A stretch of 64,000 bases of DNA from Phenylobacterium soli (GTDB lineage: Bacteria > Pseudomonadota > Alphaproteobacteria > Caulobacterales > Caulobacteraceae). Below, piece by piece: positions 7,497 through 17,447 of this stretch. The notes beneath the pieces are model-generated. The model was not told where the DNA came from, did no database searches, and saw only the letters and a program-made list of their open reading frames with translations. Every line of letters starts with the position of its first letter. The first letter of the stretch is position 1. The stretch lies in NCBI RefSeq assembly GCF_003254475.1, contig NZ_QFYQ01000001.1, forward strand, positions 2,046,001 to 2,110,000. The letters run 5' to 3'. A program made the position numbers and the translations under genes.

Positions 7497-8732
7497 CTAC
7501 AACAAATCCCCGCCCGCGGCGCCGGCGGTCGTGCCGTGTTCCTTGAACGCCTTGATGACGTTGCGGCCGACGGTCCAGCGGTGGACCTCGTCGGGGCCGT
7601 CGACCAGGCGCTGGGAGCGGATATGGGTGTACCAGGCGGCGAGCGGGGTATCGCGGCTGTAGCCAAGGGCGCCGTGGAGCTGGATGGCGGTGTCGACCAC
7701 GTGGTGAACCATGTGGGCCAGGTAGACCTTGGCGATGGAGTTCTCCTGCCGCAGGTCCATGCCCTTCTCCGCCTTGAAGGCGATGTGCAGCAGCATCAGG
7801 CGGGCGATGTAGAGCTGGCTGGCGCACTCGGCGAGCATGAACTGCACCGCCTGGCGGTCGGCCAGGAGCTGGCCGAAGGTGGAGCGCTTGGTGACGTGCT
7901 CGGCGGCCATGTCGAGGGCGCGCTGCGCGAGGGCGATGTTGTGCATGCCGTGGCGCAGGCGGCCGTAGGCCAGGCGGTGCTGGCCCATGTCGAAGCCGCG
8001 GCCCTCGCCGCCGAGGAGGTTCTCCGCCGGGACCTCGAGGTCCTTGATCTCGATCTCGGAGTGGCCGCCACCCATGATGTGCGACAGGGGGCCTTCGACA
8101 GCCATGGTCTGGATGTCGCGCTTGATCTTGTAGCCGGGGTTCGGCAGCTCGACGATGAAGGTGGAGTAGCGCTGGTGGCGCGGCGCGTCGGGGTCGGTCA
8201 TGGCCATGACCACGGCGAGGTCGGCGGCGCTGGCGGCCGATGAGAACCACTTCTCGCCGTTCAGGACGTAGGCGTCGTTGCCCTTCTTCACCGCCCGGGT
8301 CTGCATGCCGGTGGCGTCGGCGCCGGCGGCCTTCTCGGTCATGGAGTAGCAGACGCGCATCTCGCCGTTCAGCAGCGGCTTGAGGTACTTCTCCTTCTGA
8401 TGGTCCGTGCCATGCGCGAGCAGGGTCAGGATGGTGGCGTCGTCCGGCCCCTGGCTGTTCATCGAGAGCGCGCCCAGGTGGCTCATGCCGAGTTCCATCT
8501 GGACGAGGGCGTTGGCGAGCGGGCCAAGGCCCATGCCGCCGTATTCCTTGGGCACGAAGGGCAGCCACAGGCCCTGGGCGCGGGCCTTGGACCGCAGCTC
8601 GGCCAGCACCGACTTGTAGGAAGCTTCGTCCTTGATGCGGCCCTCGGCCGGGATGCATTCCTTCTGCACCCACTCGCGGACCTTCAGTCGGATCTTCTTC
8701 GCCTCTTCGGGGATCTCGAAATCGATCGCCAT
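7497..8732 (-). CDS. Acyl-CoA dehydrogenase family protein
   Basis: A 411-residue FAD-dependent acyl-CoA dehydrogenase, catalysing alpha,beta-dehydrogenation of an acyl-CoA with electrons passed to ETF. The N-terminal helical domain, the central sheet domain with [18 protein letters not shown] (the conserved substrate/FAD loop) and [16 protein letters not shown], and the C-terminal helical domain ending with [17 protein letters not shown] and the [13 protein letters not shown] segment are all present. The catalytic base is probably the Glu in DGPDEVH. The length and the long N-terminal part place it with the ACAD10/11-like branch. Chain-length preference is not predictable. It is divergent from the molybdenum dehydrogenase operon. 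Confidence 0.92.
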   Translation of the reverse strand: MAIDFEIPEEAKKIRLKVREWVQKECIPAEGRIKDEASYKSVLAELRSKARAQGLWLPFVPKEYGGMGLGPLANALVQMELGMSHLGALSMNSQGPDDATILTLLAHGTDHQKEKYLKPLLNGEMRVCYSMTEKAAGADATGMQTRAVKKGNDAYVLNGEKWFSSAASAADLAVVMAMTDPDAPRHQRYSTFIVELPNPGYKIKRDIQTMAVEGPLSHIMGGGHSEIEIKDLEVPAENLLGGEGRGFDMGQHRLAYGRLRHGMHNIALAQRALDMAAEHVTKRSTFGQLLADRQAVQFMLAECASQLYIARLMLLHIAFKAEKGMDLRQENSIAKVYLAHMVHHVVDTAIQLHGALGYSRDTPLAAWYTHIRSQRLVDGPDEVHRWTVGRNVIKAFKEHGTTAGAAGGDLL

Positions 8733-8887
8733 GGCGGCAGCCTCCCTTGTCTCTTTGCTTCTGGTTGAGCCCAGCCTGGGGCGGCGACGGTGGGGAAGGC
8801 AAGAGCGCGCGGCGCTTTGCAGGCGGCTCAGGCAACTATTGGCCCCTGCCGCGGATTGAACCTGGAGGGACCAGGGAGCGCGGTCGC

Positions 8888-9343
8888 GTGCGCATCGCCT
8901 TGAACGTCAATGGTCAGGTCCGCGAGGCGGACGTGCCGCCGGAGATGCCGCTGCTCTGGGTGCTGCGCGACGTCTTCGGCCTGACCGGAACCAAGTACGG
9001 CTGCGGCATCGCCCAGTGCGGCGCCTGTACGGTCCATGTGGACGGCCGGCCGGTTCGCAGCTGCGTTCTGCCGGCCTCGGCCGTCGGGCCGGGGCAGATC
9101 ACGACAGTGGAGGCGGTCGGACAGACGCCGGCGGGAGCGAAGGCCCAGAAGGCCTGGCTCGAGGTCGAGGTCGTCCAGTGCGGCTACTGCCAGTCGGGCC
9201 AGGTGATGAGCGCGGCGGCCCTGCTGGCGCGCAATCCGAACCCGTCGGACGCCGACATCGATGTCGCCATGAGCGGCAACATCTGTCGCTGCGGGACGTA
9301 TCCGCGCATCCGCGAGGCCATCAAGCGGGCGGCCAAGGCATGA
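8888..9343 (+). CDS. (2Fe-2S) subunit of molybdenum aldehyde dehydrogenase
   Basis: The small iron-sulfur subunit of a xanthine-oxidase-family enzyme, carrying electrons from the molybdenum subunit. It has the ferredoxin-type cluster motif [18 protein letters not shown] near the N-terminus and the second cluster motif CGYCQSGQV with NICRCGTY in the C-terminal four-helix domain. The GTG at 8888 is chosen because it gives the usual family length of about 151 residues and follows GGAGGGACCAGGGAG; the open frame extends upstream without homology. It overlaps the next gene by ATGA, so the three genes 8888-12974 form one translationally coupled operon. Confidence 0.92.
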   Translation: MRIALNVNGQVREADVPPEMPLLWVLRDVFGLTGTKYGCGIAQCGACTVHVDGRPVRSCVLPASAVGPGQITTVEAVGQTPAGAKAQKAWLEVEVVQCGYCQSGQVMSAAALLARNPNPSDADIDVAMSGNICRCGTYPRIREAIKRAAKA

Positions 9344-11691
9344 GCCTGCAGGCCGGTCCGATCGTCGAAACCCGCGAGGTCGAGCTGACCACGGACCGCC
9401 GCCGCGTGCTGCTGGGCGGCGGACTGGTGCTGGGCTTCGCCTTCGCGGCGGTGAAGGCGCACGCGCGCTCCACCGACCAGCGGGTCAACAACGCCGGCCC
9501 GCAGCCGGTCTCCAACGCCGAGGTCAACGACGTGGCCGGCGCGGGCTTCGTCGGCTTTCGGCCCGACGCCTGGATCCGCATCAGTCCTGACAACAAGGTC
9601 ACCCTGATCATCCCGAACGTCGAGATGGGGCAGGGAGTCTACACCGGCGAGACCATGCTGATCGCCGAGGAGCTGGAGGTCGGGCTCGACCAGGTGAGCG
9701 TGGTCCCGGCGCCCCCGAACGAGGAGCTCTACAAACAGCCTCTGCTGCAGTTCCAGGGGACCGGCGGCTCGACCTCGATACGCGGGGCTTGGGGCCCGCT
9801 GCGCCAGGCCGGCGCGGCGGCGCGCACGCTGCTGATCCAGGCCGCGGCGCAGGGCTGGGGCGTGGATCCGGCCGAGTGCCGGGCCGAGCGCGCGAGCGTG
9901 GTCCATCCGCCGACCGGGCGGTCGGTCAGCTATGGCCAGGTGGTGAACGCCGCCTCGCGGCTGCCCAAACCGGCGCAGGTCGCGCTGAAGGATCCGAGCC
10001 AGTTCAAGCTGCTCGGCAAGCAGCTTCAGAGGATCGACACGCCGGCCAAGGTGAATGGCACGGCGATCTACGGCATCGACATCATCGTCCCGGGCATGAA
10101 GTTCGCGACTGTATCGGCCTGTCCGGTGCTGGGCGGGCGGCTGGCGAGCGTGGACGACAGCGCCGCTCGGGCGGTTCCCGGCGTATTGCAGGTCGTGCGG
10201 CTCGACAACGCCGTGGCCGTGGTCGCCGAGCACTTCTGGGCCGCGAAGACAGGGCTCGACGCCTGCAAGATCACCTGGAATCCGGGACCCAACGCCAAGC
10301 TCTCGTCGACAGCGCTTTGGGCGGACCTCGACCGCGCCTCCAGGGCGGGACCTGGCGCGGTGGCCGTGCAGAAGGGCGACGTCGCCGGGACTTTCAAGAA
10401 CGCCAAGAAGCAGTTCGAGGCGGTCTATCGCCAGCCGTTCCTCTGCCATGCCCCGATGGAGCCGCAGGCGGCGGTCGTGCACGTCACGGGCGGGGGGGCG
10501 CAGATCTGGTGCGGCACTCAGGTGCCGACCCGCGCCCAGGCGGCGGCCGCGAAGGTGATCGGCTGCGCGCCCGATGCGGTGGTGCTCCACAACCAGCTGA
10601 TCGGCGGCGCCTATGGCCGCAAGCTTGAGACCGACTACGTCGAGCAGGCCTGCGCCATCGCCAAGCAGTGCCCCTGGCCGGTCAAGATGGTCTGGACCCG
10701 CGAAGAGGACATGCAGCACGACAACTACCGGCCGATGTACGTCGACCGGATGTCGGCGGGCCTGGACGCCGACGGCCGCCCTGTCTCGTGGCGGCACCGG
10801 ATCACCGCCGCATCGGTGACTGCCCGCTACGCGCCGGCGGGCATGCGCCCGAACGGCGTCGACCCGGACGCGGTCGAGGAGGCGGAGGATCCCGTCTACG
10901 GCGGCTTCCCGAACATGCTGGTGGACTATGTCCAGTGGCGGCCGCCGCCGGGGGTGGTCGTCTCCTGGTGGCGCGGAGTCGGGCCGACCCACACCATCTT
11001 CTGCGTCGAGAGCTTCGTGGACGAGCTGGCCCATGCAGCGGGCAAGGATCCGCTGGCCTACCGCCGAGACCTCCTGCGCAACGTGCCTCGGGCGCGGGCA
11101 GTGCTGGACCGCGCCGCCGATGTAGCGGGCTGGGGCTCGGCCCTGCCGGCGCGGTGCGGCCGCGGCGTGATCATCCAGAAGTCGTTCGGCAGCTATCTCG
11201 CCGTGGTGCTGGAGGCCGGTGTCTCCGACGAGGGTGACATCGCGCTGCGGCGGATCACGGCGGCGGTGGACTGCGGGCTGACGGTCAATCCGAACCTGGT
11301 GAAGCAGCAAATCGAGGGCGGCATCATCTTCGGGCTGACGGCGGCGCTCTGGCAGGGGATCACCCTCGAGAACGGCCGGGTCCAGCAGGCCAACTACAAC
11401 GACTACCGGATGCTGCGGATCAACGAGACGCCACCGATCCAGGTGATCCACATGCCGACCAACAACCCGCCCGGCGGCATCGGAGAGACCGGCACCACGG
11501 CGGCCGCCCCGGCGCTGACCAACGCCGTCTTCGCGGCGACGGGGGTGCGGATCCGCGAGTTGCCGATCGACCACGGGCTGCTGAAGAAGGGCGCCCGCGC
11601 CGAGCGCGCCGCGGTGATCGCACCCGTGGGCGTGGCCGCGGCGGCCGCGGCGAAGGCCTGGCTCGACCGCGCCGCGGAGGATGGGCGGTGA
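9340..11691 (+). CDS. Molybdopterin-binding aldehyde dehydrogenase large subunit, Tat-exported
   Basis: A 783-residue catalytic subunit of the xanthine-dehydrogenase family, isoquinoline 1-oxidoreductase/IorB-like type, binding the molybdenum cofactor. A Tat signal lies near residues 20-40 ([18 protein letters not shown]), so the enzyme acts in the periplasm. Cofactor-binding stretches such as [44 protein letters not shown] and the C-terminal [14 protein letters not shown] (with the catalytic Glu) are intact. The start at 9340 overlaps the stop of the 2Fe-2S gene. With the downstream cytochrome it resembles the membrane-linked aldehyde or N-heterocycle dehydrogenases that feed electrons to the respiratory chain. 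Confidence 0.93.
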   Translation: MSLQAGPIVETREVELTTDRRRVLLGGGLVLGFAFAAVKAHARSTDQRVNNAGPQPVSNAEVNDVAGAGFVGFRPDAWIRISPDNKVTLIIPNVEMGQGVYTGETMLIAEELEVGLDQVSVVPAPPNEELYKQPLLQFQGTGGSTSIRGAWGPLRQAGAAARTLLIQAAAQGWGVDPAECRAERASVVHPPTGRSVSYGQVVNAASRLPKPAQVALKDPSQFKLLGKQLQRIDTPAKVNGTAIYGIDIIVPGMKFATVSACPVLGGRLASVDDSAARAVPGVLQVVRLDNAVAVVAEHFWAAKTGLDACKITWNPGPNAKLSSTALWADLDRASRAGPGAVAVQKGDVAGTFKNAKKQFEAVYRQPFLCHAPMEPQAAVVHVTGGGAQIWCGTQVPTRAQAAAAKVIGCAPDAVVLHNQLIGGAYGRKLETDYVEQACAIAKQCPWPVKMVWTREEDMQHDNYRPMYVDRMSAGLDADGRPVSWRHRITAASVTARYAPAGMRPNGVDPDAVEEAEDPVYGGFPNMLVDYVQWRPPPGVVVSWWRGVGPTHTIFCVESFVDELAHAAGKDPLAYRRDLLRNVPRARAVLDRAADVAGWGSALPARCGRGVIIQKSFGSYLAVVLEAGVSDEGDIALRRITAAVDCGLTVNPNLVKQQIEGGIIFGLTAALWQGITLENGRVQQANYNDYRMLRINETPPIQVIHMPTNNPPGGIGETGTTAAAPALTNAVFAATGVRIRELPIDHGLLKKGARAERAAVIAPVGVAAAAAAKAWLDRAAEDGR

Positions 11692-12974
11692 GGCGCCTCC
11701 TCGGCGTCGTCGCGGGGCTGGTGCTGATCGGGATCGCCGCGGCGGCGGCGTTCGTGTTCTGGCCGGCGGGCCCGGCAAAGGCGGTGGCGGCGGCGCCGGT
11801 GACGCCGGACCTGGTGGCGCGCGGCCAGTACATCGCCACGGCCGCCGACTGCGTTGCCTGCCACACCGCGCCTGGGGGACAGCCCTTCGCCGGCGGGCGG
11901 GCGTTCCGCCTGCCGTTCGGCACCATCTATTCGCCGAACATCACCTCCGACCGCGCCACCGGGATCGGCGCCTGGTCGGACGGGGAGTTCCTGCGGGCCA
12001 TGCACGAGGGCGTCGGGCGAGGCGGCGAGGAGTTCTATCCGGCGTTCCCCTACACCTCCTATCACCGCATGACCGAGGGAGATGTCCTGGCGGTGAAGGC
12101 CTATCTGGCGAGCCTGCCGGCGGTGCGGGTCCAGAACCGGCCGAACGCCCTGTCGTTCCCGTTCGACCAGCGGCCCCTGATGCGCTTCTGGAAGCTGCTG
12201 TTCATGCCGCGCGACGGCTTCCGCAGCGACGCCTCGAAACCGGCGGACTGGAACCGCGGGGCCTATCTGGTGACGGCGCTCGGCCACTGCGGCGAGTGCC
12301 ACACGCCGCGCAACATGATGTACGGCCTCAAGACCAGCCAGGCGCTGTCGGGCGAAACGATGCAGGGCTGGACGGCCTGGAACATAACCTCGGATCCGCA
12401 CCACGGCGTCGGCGCCTGGTCGGTCGACGACCTGGCCGGCTACTTCCGCTACGGCTACGCGCCCGGCAAGGGCGCGGCCAACGGGCCGATGAAGGAGGCG
12501 ATCGACTTCAGCCTCTCCAAGCTGACCGACGCGGATCTCAGGGCCATGGCCGTCTACCTGAAGTCCGTGCCGGCGAGCAGCCGCGGTCCGGCGGCCGGAG
12601 CCGCGCCGCCCTCGCTCTCGGGCTCGACGCTGACGGGGCCGCCGGTGAGCGAGACCGCCGACGCGGCGGGGCGCAAGGTGTTCGAAGGCGCCTGCGCCAG
12701 CTGCCACGCCTGGAACGGGCAGGGCCAGGAGACGCCCATGGCGGCGCTGGCCGGCTTGCCTGCGGTCGCCGATCCGAAGGGAGTGAACGTGATGCAGACG
12801 GTGCTGCACGGCTCATCGGTGACGGCGCCCCAGGGCCACGCCTTCATGCCCTCGTTCGGCGCAGACTATTCCAACGCCGAGATCGCGGCGGTGACGAACT
12901 ATGTGGTGACGCACTTCGGCGGGGCCGACGGGCGGGCGAAGCCGTCCGACGTGGCCAAGGCGAGAACCCAGTAG
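11688..12974 (+). CDS. Tri-heme cytochrome c subunit of the aldehyde dehydrogenase
   Basis: A 428-residue membrane-anchored cytochrome c with three CXXCH heme sites: CVACH (residues 55-59), CGECH (around 204) and CASCH (around 337). The N-terminal hydrophobic segment (GVVAGLVLIGIAAAAAFVFW) serves as signal or anchor. It starts with GTG in a GTGA overlap with the molybdenum subunit. The arrangement matches the cytochrome subunits of periplasmic alcohol and aldehyde dehydrogenases, which pass electrons to ubiquinone or terminal oxidases. The order 2Fe-2S, Mo, cytochrome c supports one respiratory enzyme complex; its substrate is not evident. Confidence 0.93.
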   Translation: MRRLLGVVAGLVLIGIAAAAAFVFWPAGPAKAVAAAPVTPDLVARGQYIATAADCVACHTAPGGQPFAGGRAFRLPFGTIYSPNITSDRATGIGAWSDGEFLRAMHEGVGRGGEEFYPAFPYTSYHRMTEGDVLAVKAYLASLPAVRVQNRPNALSFPFDQRPLMRFWKLLFMPRDGFRSDASKPADWNRGAYLVTALGHCGECHTPRNMMYGLKTSQALSGETMQGWTAWNITSDPHHGVGAWSVDDLAGYFRYGYAPGKGAANGPMKEAIDFSLSKLTDADLRAMAVYLKSVPASSRGPAAGAAPPSLSGSTLTGPPVSETADAAGRKVFEGACASCHAWNGQGQETPMAALAGLPAVADPKGVNVMQTVLHGSSVTAPQGHAFMPSFGADYSNAEIAAVTNYVVTHFGGADGRAKPSDVAKARTQ

Positions 12975-12981
12975 GAGAAGA

Positions 12982-13563
12982 TCAGGCGACGGCGGCGGCG
13001 CGGATCTGGTCGAAGTCGCCCACGAGACCGACCAGGGCGCCCGGCCCGCGGGGAGCCTCGGCGGCGCGGCCCTCGAAGAGGATCGACTGCAGCTCATCAC
13101 GGGCGCGGCGGACGCGGCTCTTCACCGTGCCGACCGGGCAACCCATGATCTGGGCCACTTCCTCGTAGCCCATGCCGCCGGCGCCGACGAGGATCAGGGC
13201 CTCGCGCTGGAACTCGGGCAGCATGGAGAGCGCCCGGCGGACATCCTCCAACTCGACGTTGGCCGAGGGATCGTCCGGCGCGACGAGGGTGCGCTCGATG
13301 ATCTCCTGGTCGTACTCGGCGCGCCACTTGCGGCGGCGCTGGCTGGAGTAGAAGCGGTTCCGCAGGATCGTGGAGAGCCAGGCCCGCAGGTTTGTCCCGG
13401 GACGGAACTGATCGCGGCAGCGCCAGGCCTGGAGGACGGTCTCCTGAGCGAGATCCTCTGCCTGTTCGATGTCGCCGGTCAGGGTGCGGCCGAAGGCGCG
13501 CATGAACGGAACGGCGTCGAGCAACTCCCGCTCGAAGTCGTCGGCAGTCAGATGTGTGGCCAT
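12982..13563 (-). CDS. ecfG: EcfG-type general stress sigma factor
   Basis: A 193-residue ECF sigma factor with region 2 (FMRAFGRTLTGDIEQAEDLAQETVLQAW, here given in part) at residues 18-45, an EcfG-like NRFYSSQRRRKWRAEYD linker, and region 4 with LPEFQREALILVGAGGMGYEEVA and the recognition helix CPVGTVKSRVRRARDEL. The gene has its own EcfG-type promoter 24-48 bp upstream and is divergent from HWE kinases, the sensor class that feeds the PhyR-NepR-EcfG pathway in alphaproteobacteria. PhyR and NepR are not next to it, so it could be an accessory EcfG paralogue. The ATG at 13563 is preferred; an upstream extension has no coding character. Confidence 0.85.
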   Translation of the reverse strand: MATHLTADDFERELLDAVPFMRAFGRTLTGDIEQAEDLAQETVLQAWRCRDQFRPGTNLRAWLSTILRNRFYSSQRRRKWRAEYDQEIIERTLVAPDDPSANVELEDVRRALSMLPEFQREALILVGAGGMGYEEVAQIMGCPVGTVKSRVRRARDELQSILFEGRAAEAPRGPGALVGLVGDFDQIRAAAVA

Positions 13564-13586
13564 ACGCGCCCTCCCTCCGACCGCTA

Positions 13587-13611
13587 AACGGGCATGGCGC
13601 AGCTTTGTTCC
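13587..13611 (-). promoter_or_regulatory. ecfG: EcfG-dependent promoter (GGAAC-N16-CGTT)
   Basis: On the minus strand GGAAC (13611-13607) is followed by exactly 16 bases and CGTT (13590-13587), the consensus of alphaproteobacterial EcfG/SigT promoters. It points at the sigma-factor gene, whose ATG is 24 bp further on, so the sigma factor probably activates its own gene. Confidence 0.75.
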
Positions 13612-13721
13612 AGGCCGGGTGCGACAAGCTCGACCGGGCGCGCTGGGGGCTAGGCGGCCGATCGAACTTGCGTGCAAATGTGTGGCTGCGCCTTGCCGGC
13701 GCGACCTGGAAGGATGGCGCC

Positions 13722-15338
13722 TTGCCGATCCCGCGCCCGAGAGACCTGATCCCGCGCGCCGAAGACGTCGGCCGGCTGGTGGCGCTCTATGTCATCTACA
13801 CGATGGCGGCGCTGATCGGCCTGCGCTGGGCCGTGACTCCGGGCGGCGGCAGTCCCATCTGGCCGGCGGCGGGCGTGGCGTTCGCAAGCATGATCCTCGG
13901 CGGCCCACAGCTATGGCCGGCGGTGTTCCTGGGGCGGGTGAGCGTCGCGCTGGTGACCCATTCACCCCAGCCCTTATGGGCCGACCTGCTCGTGGCCGGC
14001 GCCTCCACCCTGGGCGGCGTCGTCCCCACGATCTTCATCCAGCGTCGCGGTGGCCTCGACCCGAGGCTCGGCTCGCTGCGGGACATGGCCTGGCTGATCC
14101 TTGGCGGCGGTCTCCTCGGCGCTCTCATCTCAGCTCTGGCGCTCATCGTCTTCTGGGCAAGCGGGACCCCGGGCGCGCGGTTGCCGGCGATCGCCGAGAA
14201 CTGGATCTTCGGCTACTTCGGCGGGGTCCTGCTGATCGCGCCGCTGGCCCTGACCTTCTCGCGGACAGCTGACCGTCGGATGGCGCCGGGACGCGCGTTT
14301 CACCTTCTCGTCTGCGCCTCGGCGGTGGTGCTGGTGACGGCGCACGTCTTCCTGCAGCCGACGGAACAGCCGATCGGCAGCTGGCAGCTGTTCCCAGTGC
14401 TGGTCTGGGCGGCCCTGGCCTTCAACGTCCAGGGGGCGAGCCTGGTCATGGCGCCGGTCGCGGCGATCGCCATCTGGGCGGCCAGCAAGGGGATCTGGCC
14501 CCAGGCGGGGGTGGCGGAGGACGCAGCGCGGCGGGTGCTGATGGCCCAGCAGTTCCTCGCGGCGAGCGGGATCACGACCTTGCTGCTCGCGGCGGTGGCC
14601 GACGAGCGCCGGATGAGCGAGCAGCTGGCCAAGAGCGAGCGGCGGCTCCGGCTGGAGACCGCCGCCCTGGAGCGCGAAGTGTCCGACCGGGTGCGCGCCG
14701 AGGAGCATCAGCGGCTGCTGATCAACGAGCTGAACCATCGGGTGAAGAACACCCTCGCTACGGTGCAGTCGATCGCCGCCCAGACGCGGCGCACGGCAAC
14801 CGATCCGGCGGCGAGCTACGAGAGCTTCATCGAACGGATCCTCGCCCTGTCGCGCGCCCACGACGTGCTGACCGAGGAGCGCTGGGAAGGCGCGGAGCTG
14901 CGCGCCGTGGCCGAAGGCGCGGTGCGACCCTTCGAAGATCCAGAGGGGGGCGGCCGTTTCCGCATGGGCGGCCCGCCGGTGTGGCTGGAGCCGCAGCGGG
15001 CCCTGGCCTTGGCCATGGCCCTGCACGAACTGGCGACCAATGCGGCCAAATACGGCGCGCTCAGCGTCGGCGACGGCAAGGTCTCTCTTCGCTGGACCCT
15101 GCGGCCGGACGGCGAAGGCCTGATGGACCTGGAGTTCATCTGGAGCGAGAGCGACGGCCCGCCGGTGACGCCGCCAGCCAAGCGCGGGTTCGGCTCGCGC
15201 CTGCTCGAACGCGGGCTGGCCAGCGAGCTGAACGGAAAGGTGAGCGTCGACTATCGGCCGGAAGGGCTGGTCTGCTGCATGCGCGCCAAGCTTCCGGCCG
15301 CGGACGGCCCTTTCGCCAGTCAGGCCGCGGCCGAGTAG
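13722..15338 (+). CDS. MASE1-HWE sensor histidine kinase
   Basis: A 538-residue membrane sensor kinase. Residues about 1-300 hold eight or so hydrophobic segments of a MASE1-type sensory domain (for example GLRWAVTPGGGSPIWPAAGV and AENWIFGYFGGVLLIAPLAL). A coiled linker with ERRLRLETAALEREVSDR follows. The C-terminal HWE kinase domain contains the phosphoacceptor His in INELNHRVKNTLATVQSIAA, the ALALAMALHELATNAAKYGAL N-box and the late G-x-G motif RGFGSRLLERGL. TTG 13722 is favoured because GGAAGGA lies 7 bases upstream. HWE kinases commonly phosphorylate PhyR-type response regulators. Its ligand is unknown. Confidence 0.88.
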   Translation: MPIPRPRDLIPRAEDVGRLVALYVIYTMAALIGLRWAVTPGGGSPIWPAAGVAFASMILGGPQLWPAVFLGRVSVALVTHSPQPLWADLLVAGASTLGGVVPTIFIQRRGGLDPRLGSLRDMAWLILGGGLLGALISALALIVFWASGTPGARLPAIAENWIFGYFGGVLLIAPLALTFSRTADRRMAPGRAFHLLVCASAVVLVTAHVFLQPTEQPIGSWQLFPVLVWAALAFNVQGASLVMAPVAAIAIWAASKGIWPQAGVAEDAARRVLMAQQFLAASGITTLLLAAVADERRMSEQLAKSERRLRLETAALEREVSDRVRAEEHQRLLINELNHRVKNTLATVQSIAAQTRRTATDPAASYESFIERILALSRAHDVLTEERWEGAELRAVAEGAVRPFEDPEGGGRFRMGGPPVWLEPQRALALAMALHELATNAAKYGALSVGDGKVSLRWTLRPDGEGLMDLEFIWSESDGPPVTPPAKRGFGSRLLERGLASELNGKVSVDYRPEGLVCCMRAKLPAADGPFASQAAAE

Positions 15339-15344
15339 TGCGAT

Positions 15345-15395
15345 GTTCCCAATTTGTTCTTGACCGACGCGCGCGTTTTCGATAGGATTTGACCA
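15345..15395 (+). promoter_or_regulatory. LexA-controlled promoter upstream of the PAS-HWE kinase
   Basis: An exact LexA box (GTTC-N7-GTTC, 15345-15359) abuts a -35 TTGACC (15360-15365). A 17-bp spacer containing CGCGCGCG and a -10 TAGGAT (15383-15388) follow, with a probable start at A15395 in CCATC. The layout and much of the sequence match the SOS promoters at 23.2 and 24.4 kb without gaps. It begins 6 bp after the stop of the MASE1 kinase gene. Confidence 0.8.
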
Positions 15396-15560
15396 TCTTC
15401 CGAAATTGCGTCTGACGCTCACCGCGGCCACGGGTGGGCCCGCCTTGCGCGGCTTGCGAATGAACCAGCGGCGCCGTCGCGGCATTTAACCGGGAACGCC
15501 CCCGCATCGCTGCGCGGGCGTGAGACGGCGCGACCAGCGCGCCAGTAAAGGGGAGGGGAG

Positions 15561-17447
15561 ATGGGCCGGGTCGACGGCGACGTCGTGGAGGTCAGAGCGC
15601 CGGCGAACGGGTCGGCCTTCCTGATCGGCGGCGGGGAGACCGGACGACTGATCTCCGCGTTCGACTGGTCGCAGACCAGCATCGGCCCGATCGAGAGCTG
15701 GCCGCAGAGCCTGAAGACCACCGTCAGCATCCTGCTGCATTCCCCCGTGCCCATCGTGCTGCTGTGGGGCGAGGACGGGGTGATGCTCTACAACGACGCG
15801 TATTCGGTGTTCGCGGCGGCCCGACACCCGGCGTTGCTCGGGTCGAAGGTGCGCGAAGGCTGGCCCGAGGTGGCCGACTTCAACGACAACGTCATGCGCG
15901 TGGGCCTTGCCGGCGGCACCCTCGCCTACAAGGACCAGGAGCTGACGCTGTATCGCCGCGGCGCGCCCGAGCAGGTCTGGATGAACCTCGACTATTCGCC
16001 GGTGTACGGCGAGACCGGCCGGCCGGAGGGCGTGATCGCCGTGGTCGTCGAGACCACCGATCGGGTGCTGTCCGAGCGCCGTATGGCCGCCGAGCGCGAG
16101 CGACTGGCGCAGATGTTCGAACAGGCGCCGGTGATCATCACTCTCATGGAGGGGCCCGATCACCGCTACGTCCTGTCCAACGCCGCGCACCGGCGGTTGC
16201 TAGGGCGGGAGGATGTGGTCGGACGGACGCTGCGCGAGGTTCAGGCGCCGATCGTCAGTGAGCCGCTCGTGGCGCTGCTCGACCAAGTCTACGCCACGGG
16301 CGAGACGTTCAGCGGCAAAAGCCTCCCGGTGCCGACCGCCGATGGCGATGGCCCCCCGCGGATAAGGCTGATGGACGTGATCCTGCAGCCGATCGCCGAT
16401 CGGGAGCACAACGTCACCGGGATCTTCATCCTGGCGACGGATGTCACCGAACGCGCCCGCGGCGAGGCGGCGCTGCGCGAGAGCGAGGGACGACTGAGCG
16501 TCGCCCTGGCGGTGGCGCGGCTCGGCGCGTTCGACTGGAACACGGCCAGCGGCGTCGTCACCCTCGACGAACGGGCGCGGGAGATCTTCGGCCTGCCGCC
16601 CGGCGACGAGGTGGACGCCGAGGAGGTGTTCGCGCGCATCGAACCCGAGTGGCTGCCGAAGGTGCGGGCGGCCGCCGCGACTTCCATCGAGGCCCGCAAG
16701 CGGATGGAGATCGAATACCCGATCCGCTTGCCCGACGGGACGCGCAAGACGGTGGTGAGCCTGAGCGACGTGGTGGAAGGCGAGAGCGGCCCGCGCGCCG
16801 TGGGCGTGTTCGACGACGTCACCGAGCAGCGTCGCGCGGAGGAACAGCAGCGGCTGCTGATCAACGAGTTGAACCATCGGGTGAAGAACACCCTGGCCAC
16901 GGTTCAATCGATCGCCGCCCAGACCCGGCGGAGCACCGGGGACCCGCAGGCCGCCTACCACGCCTTCGTCGAGCGGCTGGTGGCGCTGTCGCGGTCGCAC
17001 GACGTGCTGACCCGGGAGCATTGGCGCGGCGCCGACCTGCGCGAGATCGTCACCGAAAGCCTGCGCCCGTTCGCCGGGCCCGGCGCGGATCGGTTCGAGG
17101 TCGCCGGTCCCTCCGTTCGGCTCAATCCGCAGTCCGCCCTGGCCATCGGGATGGCGCTGCACGAGCTGGCCACCAATGCGGTGAAATACGGCGCGCTCTC
17201 GGTTCCTGCCGGGCGCGTTTCGGTGGCCTGGCGGATCGGGGCCGATGGCGAGCTGATGCTCACCTGGCGCGAGTCCGGCGGGCCGCCAGTGACGCCGCCG
17301 ACGCGGCAGGGATTCGGATCGCGCCTGCTCAAGCAGGGCCTGGCGCGGGAACTCTCTGGAGCCGTGACGCTCGAGTACCTGCCGGAGGGGGTGAGCTGCA
17401 CCATCCGCGCGCGGCTGACGGACGAGCTCAGGCCTCAGCTGCGCTGA
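15561..17447 (+). CDS. PAS-PAS-PAS HWE histidine kinase
   Basis: A 628-residue soluble sensor kinase. Three PAS-like modules precede the kinase: about residues 30-175 (SQTSIGPIESWPQSLKTTVS onward, a type common in HWE kinases), 180-305, and 315-430. The HWE domain starts near residue 435 with INELNHRVKNTLATVQSIAA, shares this block exactly with the MASE1 kinase upstream, and ends with the TRQGFGSRLLKQGLARELSG motif. The start follows AGGGGAGGGG. It lies 166 bp downstream of a LexA-type promoter, so it may be made during DNA damage, an unusual input for a stress kinase. Paralogy of the two kinase domains suggests local duplication. Confidence 0.9.
   Translation: MGRVDGDVVEVRAPANGSAFLIGGGETGRLISAFDWSQTSIGPIESWPQSLKTTVSILLHSPVPIVLLWGEDGVMLYNDAYSVFAAARHPALLGSKVREGWPEVADFNDNVMRVGLAGGTLAYKDQELTLYRRGAPEQVWMNLDYSPVYGETGRPEGVIAVVVETTDRVLSERRMAAERERLAQMFEQAPVIITLMEGPDHRYVLSNAAHRRLLGREDVVGRTLREVQAPIVSEPLVALLDQVYATGETFSGKSLPVPTADGDGPPRIRLMDVILQPIADREHNVTGIFILATDVTERARGEAALRESEGRLSVALAVARLGAFDWNTASGVVTLDERAREIFGLPPGDEVDAEEVFARIEPEWLPKVRAAAATSIEARKRMEIEYPIRLPDGTRKTVVSLSDVVEGESGPRAVGVFDDVTEQRRAEEQQRLLINELNHRVKNTLATVQSIAAQTRRSTGDPQAAYHAFVERLVALSRSHDVLTREHWRGADLREIVTESLRPFAGPGADRFEVAGPSVRLNPQSALAIGMALHELATNAVKYGALSVPAGRVSVAWRIGADGELMLTWRESGGPPVTPPTRQGFGSRLLKQGLARELSGAVTLEYLPEGVSCTIRARLTDELRPQLR

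Noticed and set aside
9184..11778. Long antisense frames across the molybdenum dehydrogenase operon
   Set aside because: High GC opens long frames on the opposite strand; their translations are Arg/Pro/His-rich and not protein-like.
13722..17447. HWE kinases as part of the virion element
   Set aside because: Although one has a matching LexA promoter, they lie beside a core sigma factor and are separated from the virion genes by an acyl-CoA dehydrogenase and a strong terminator.
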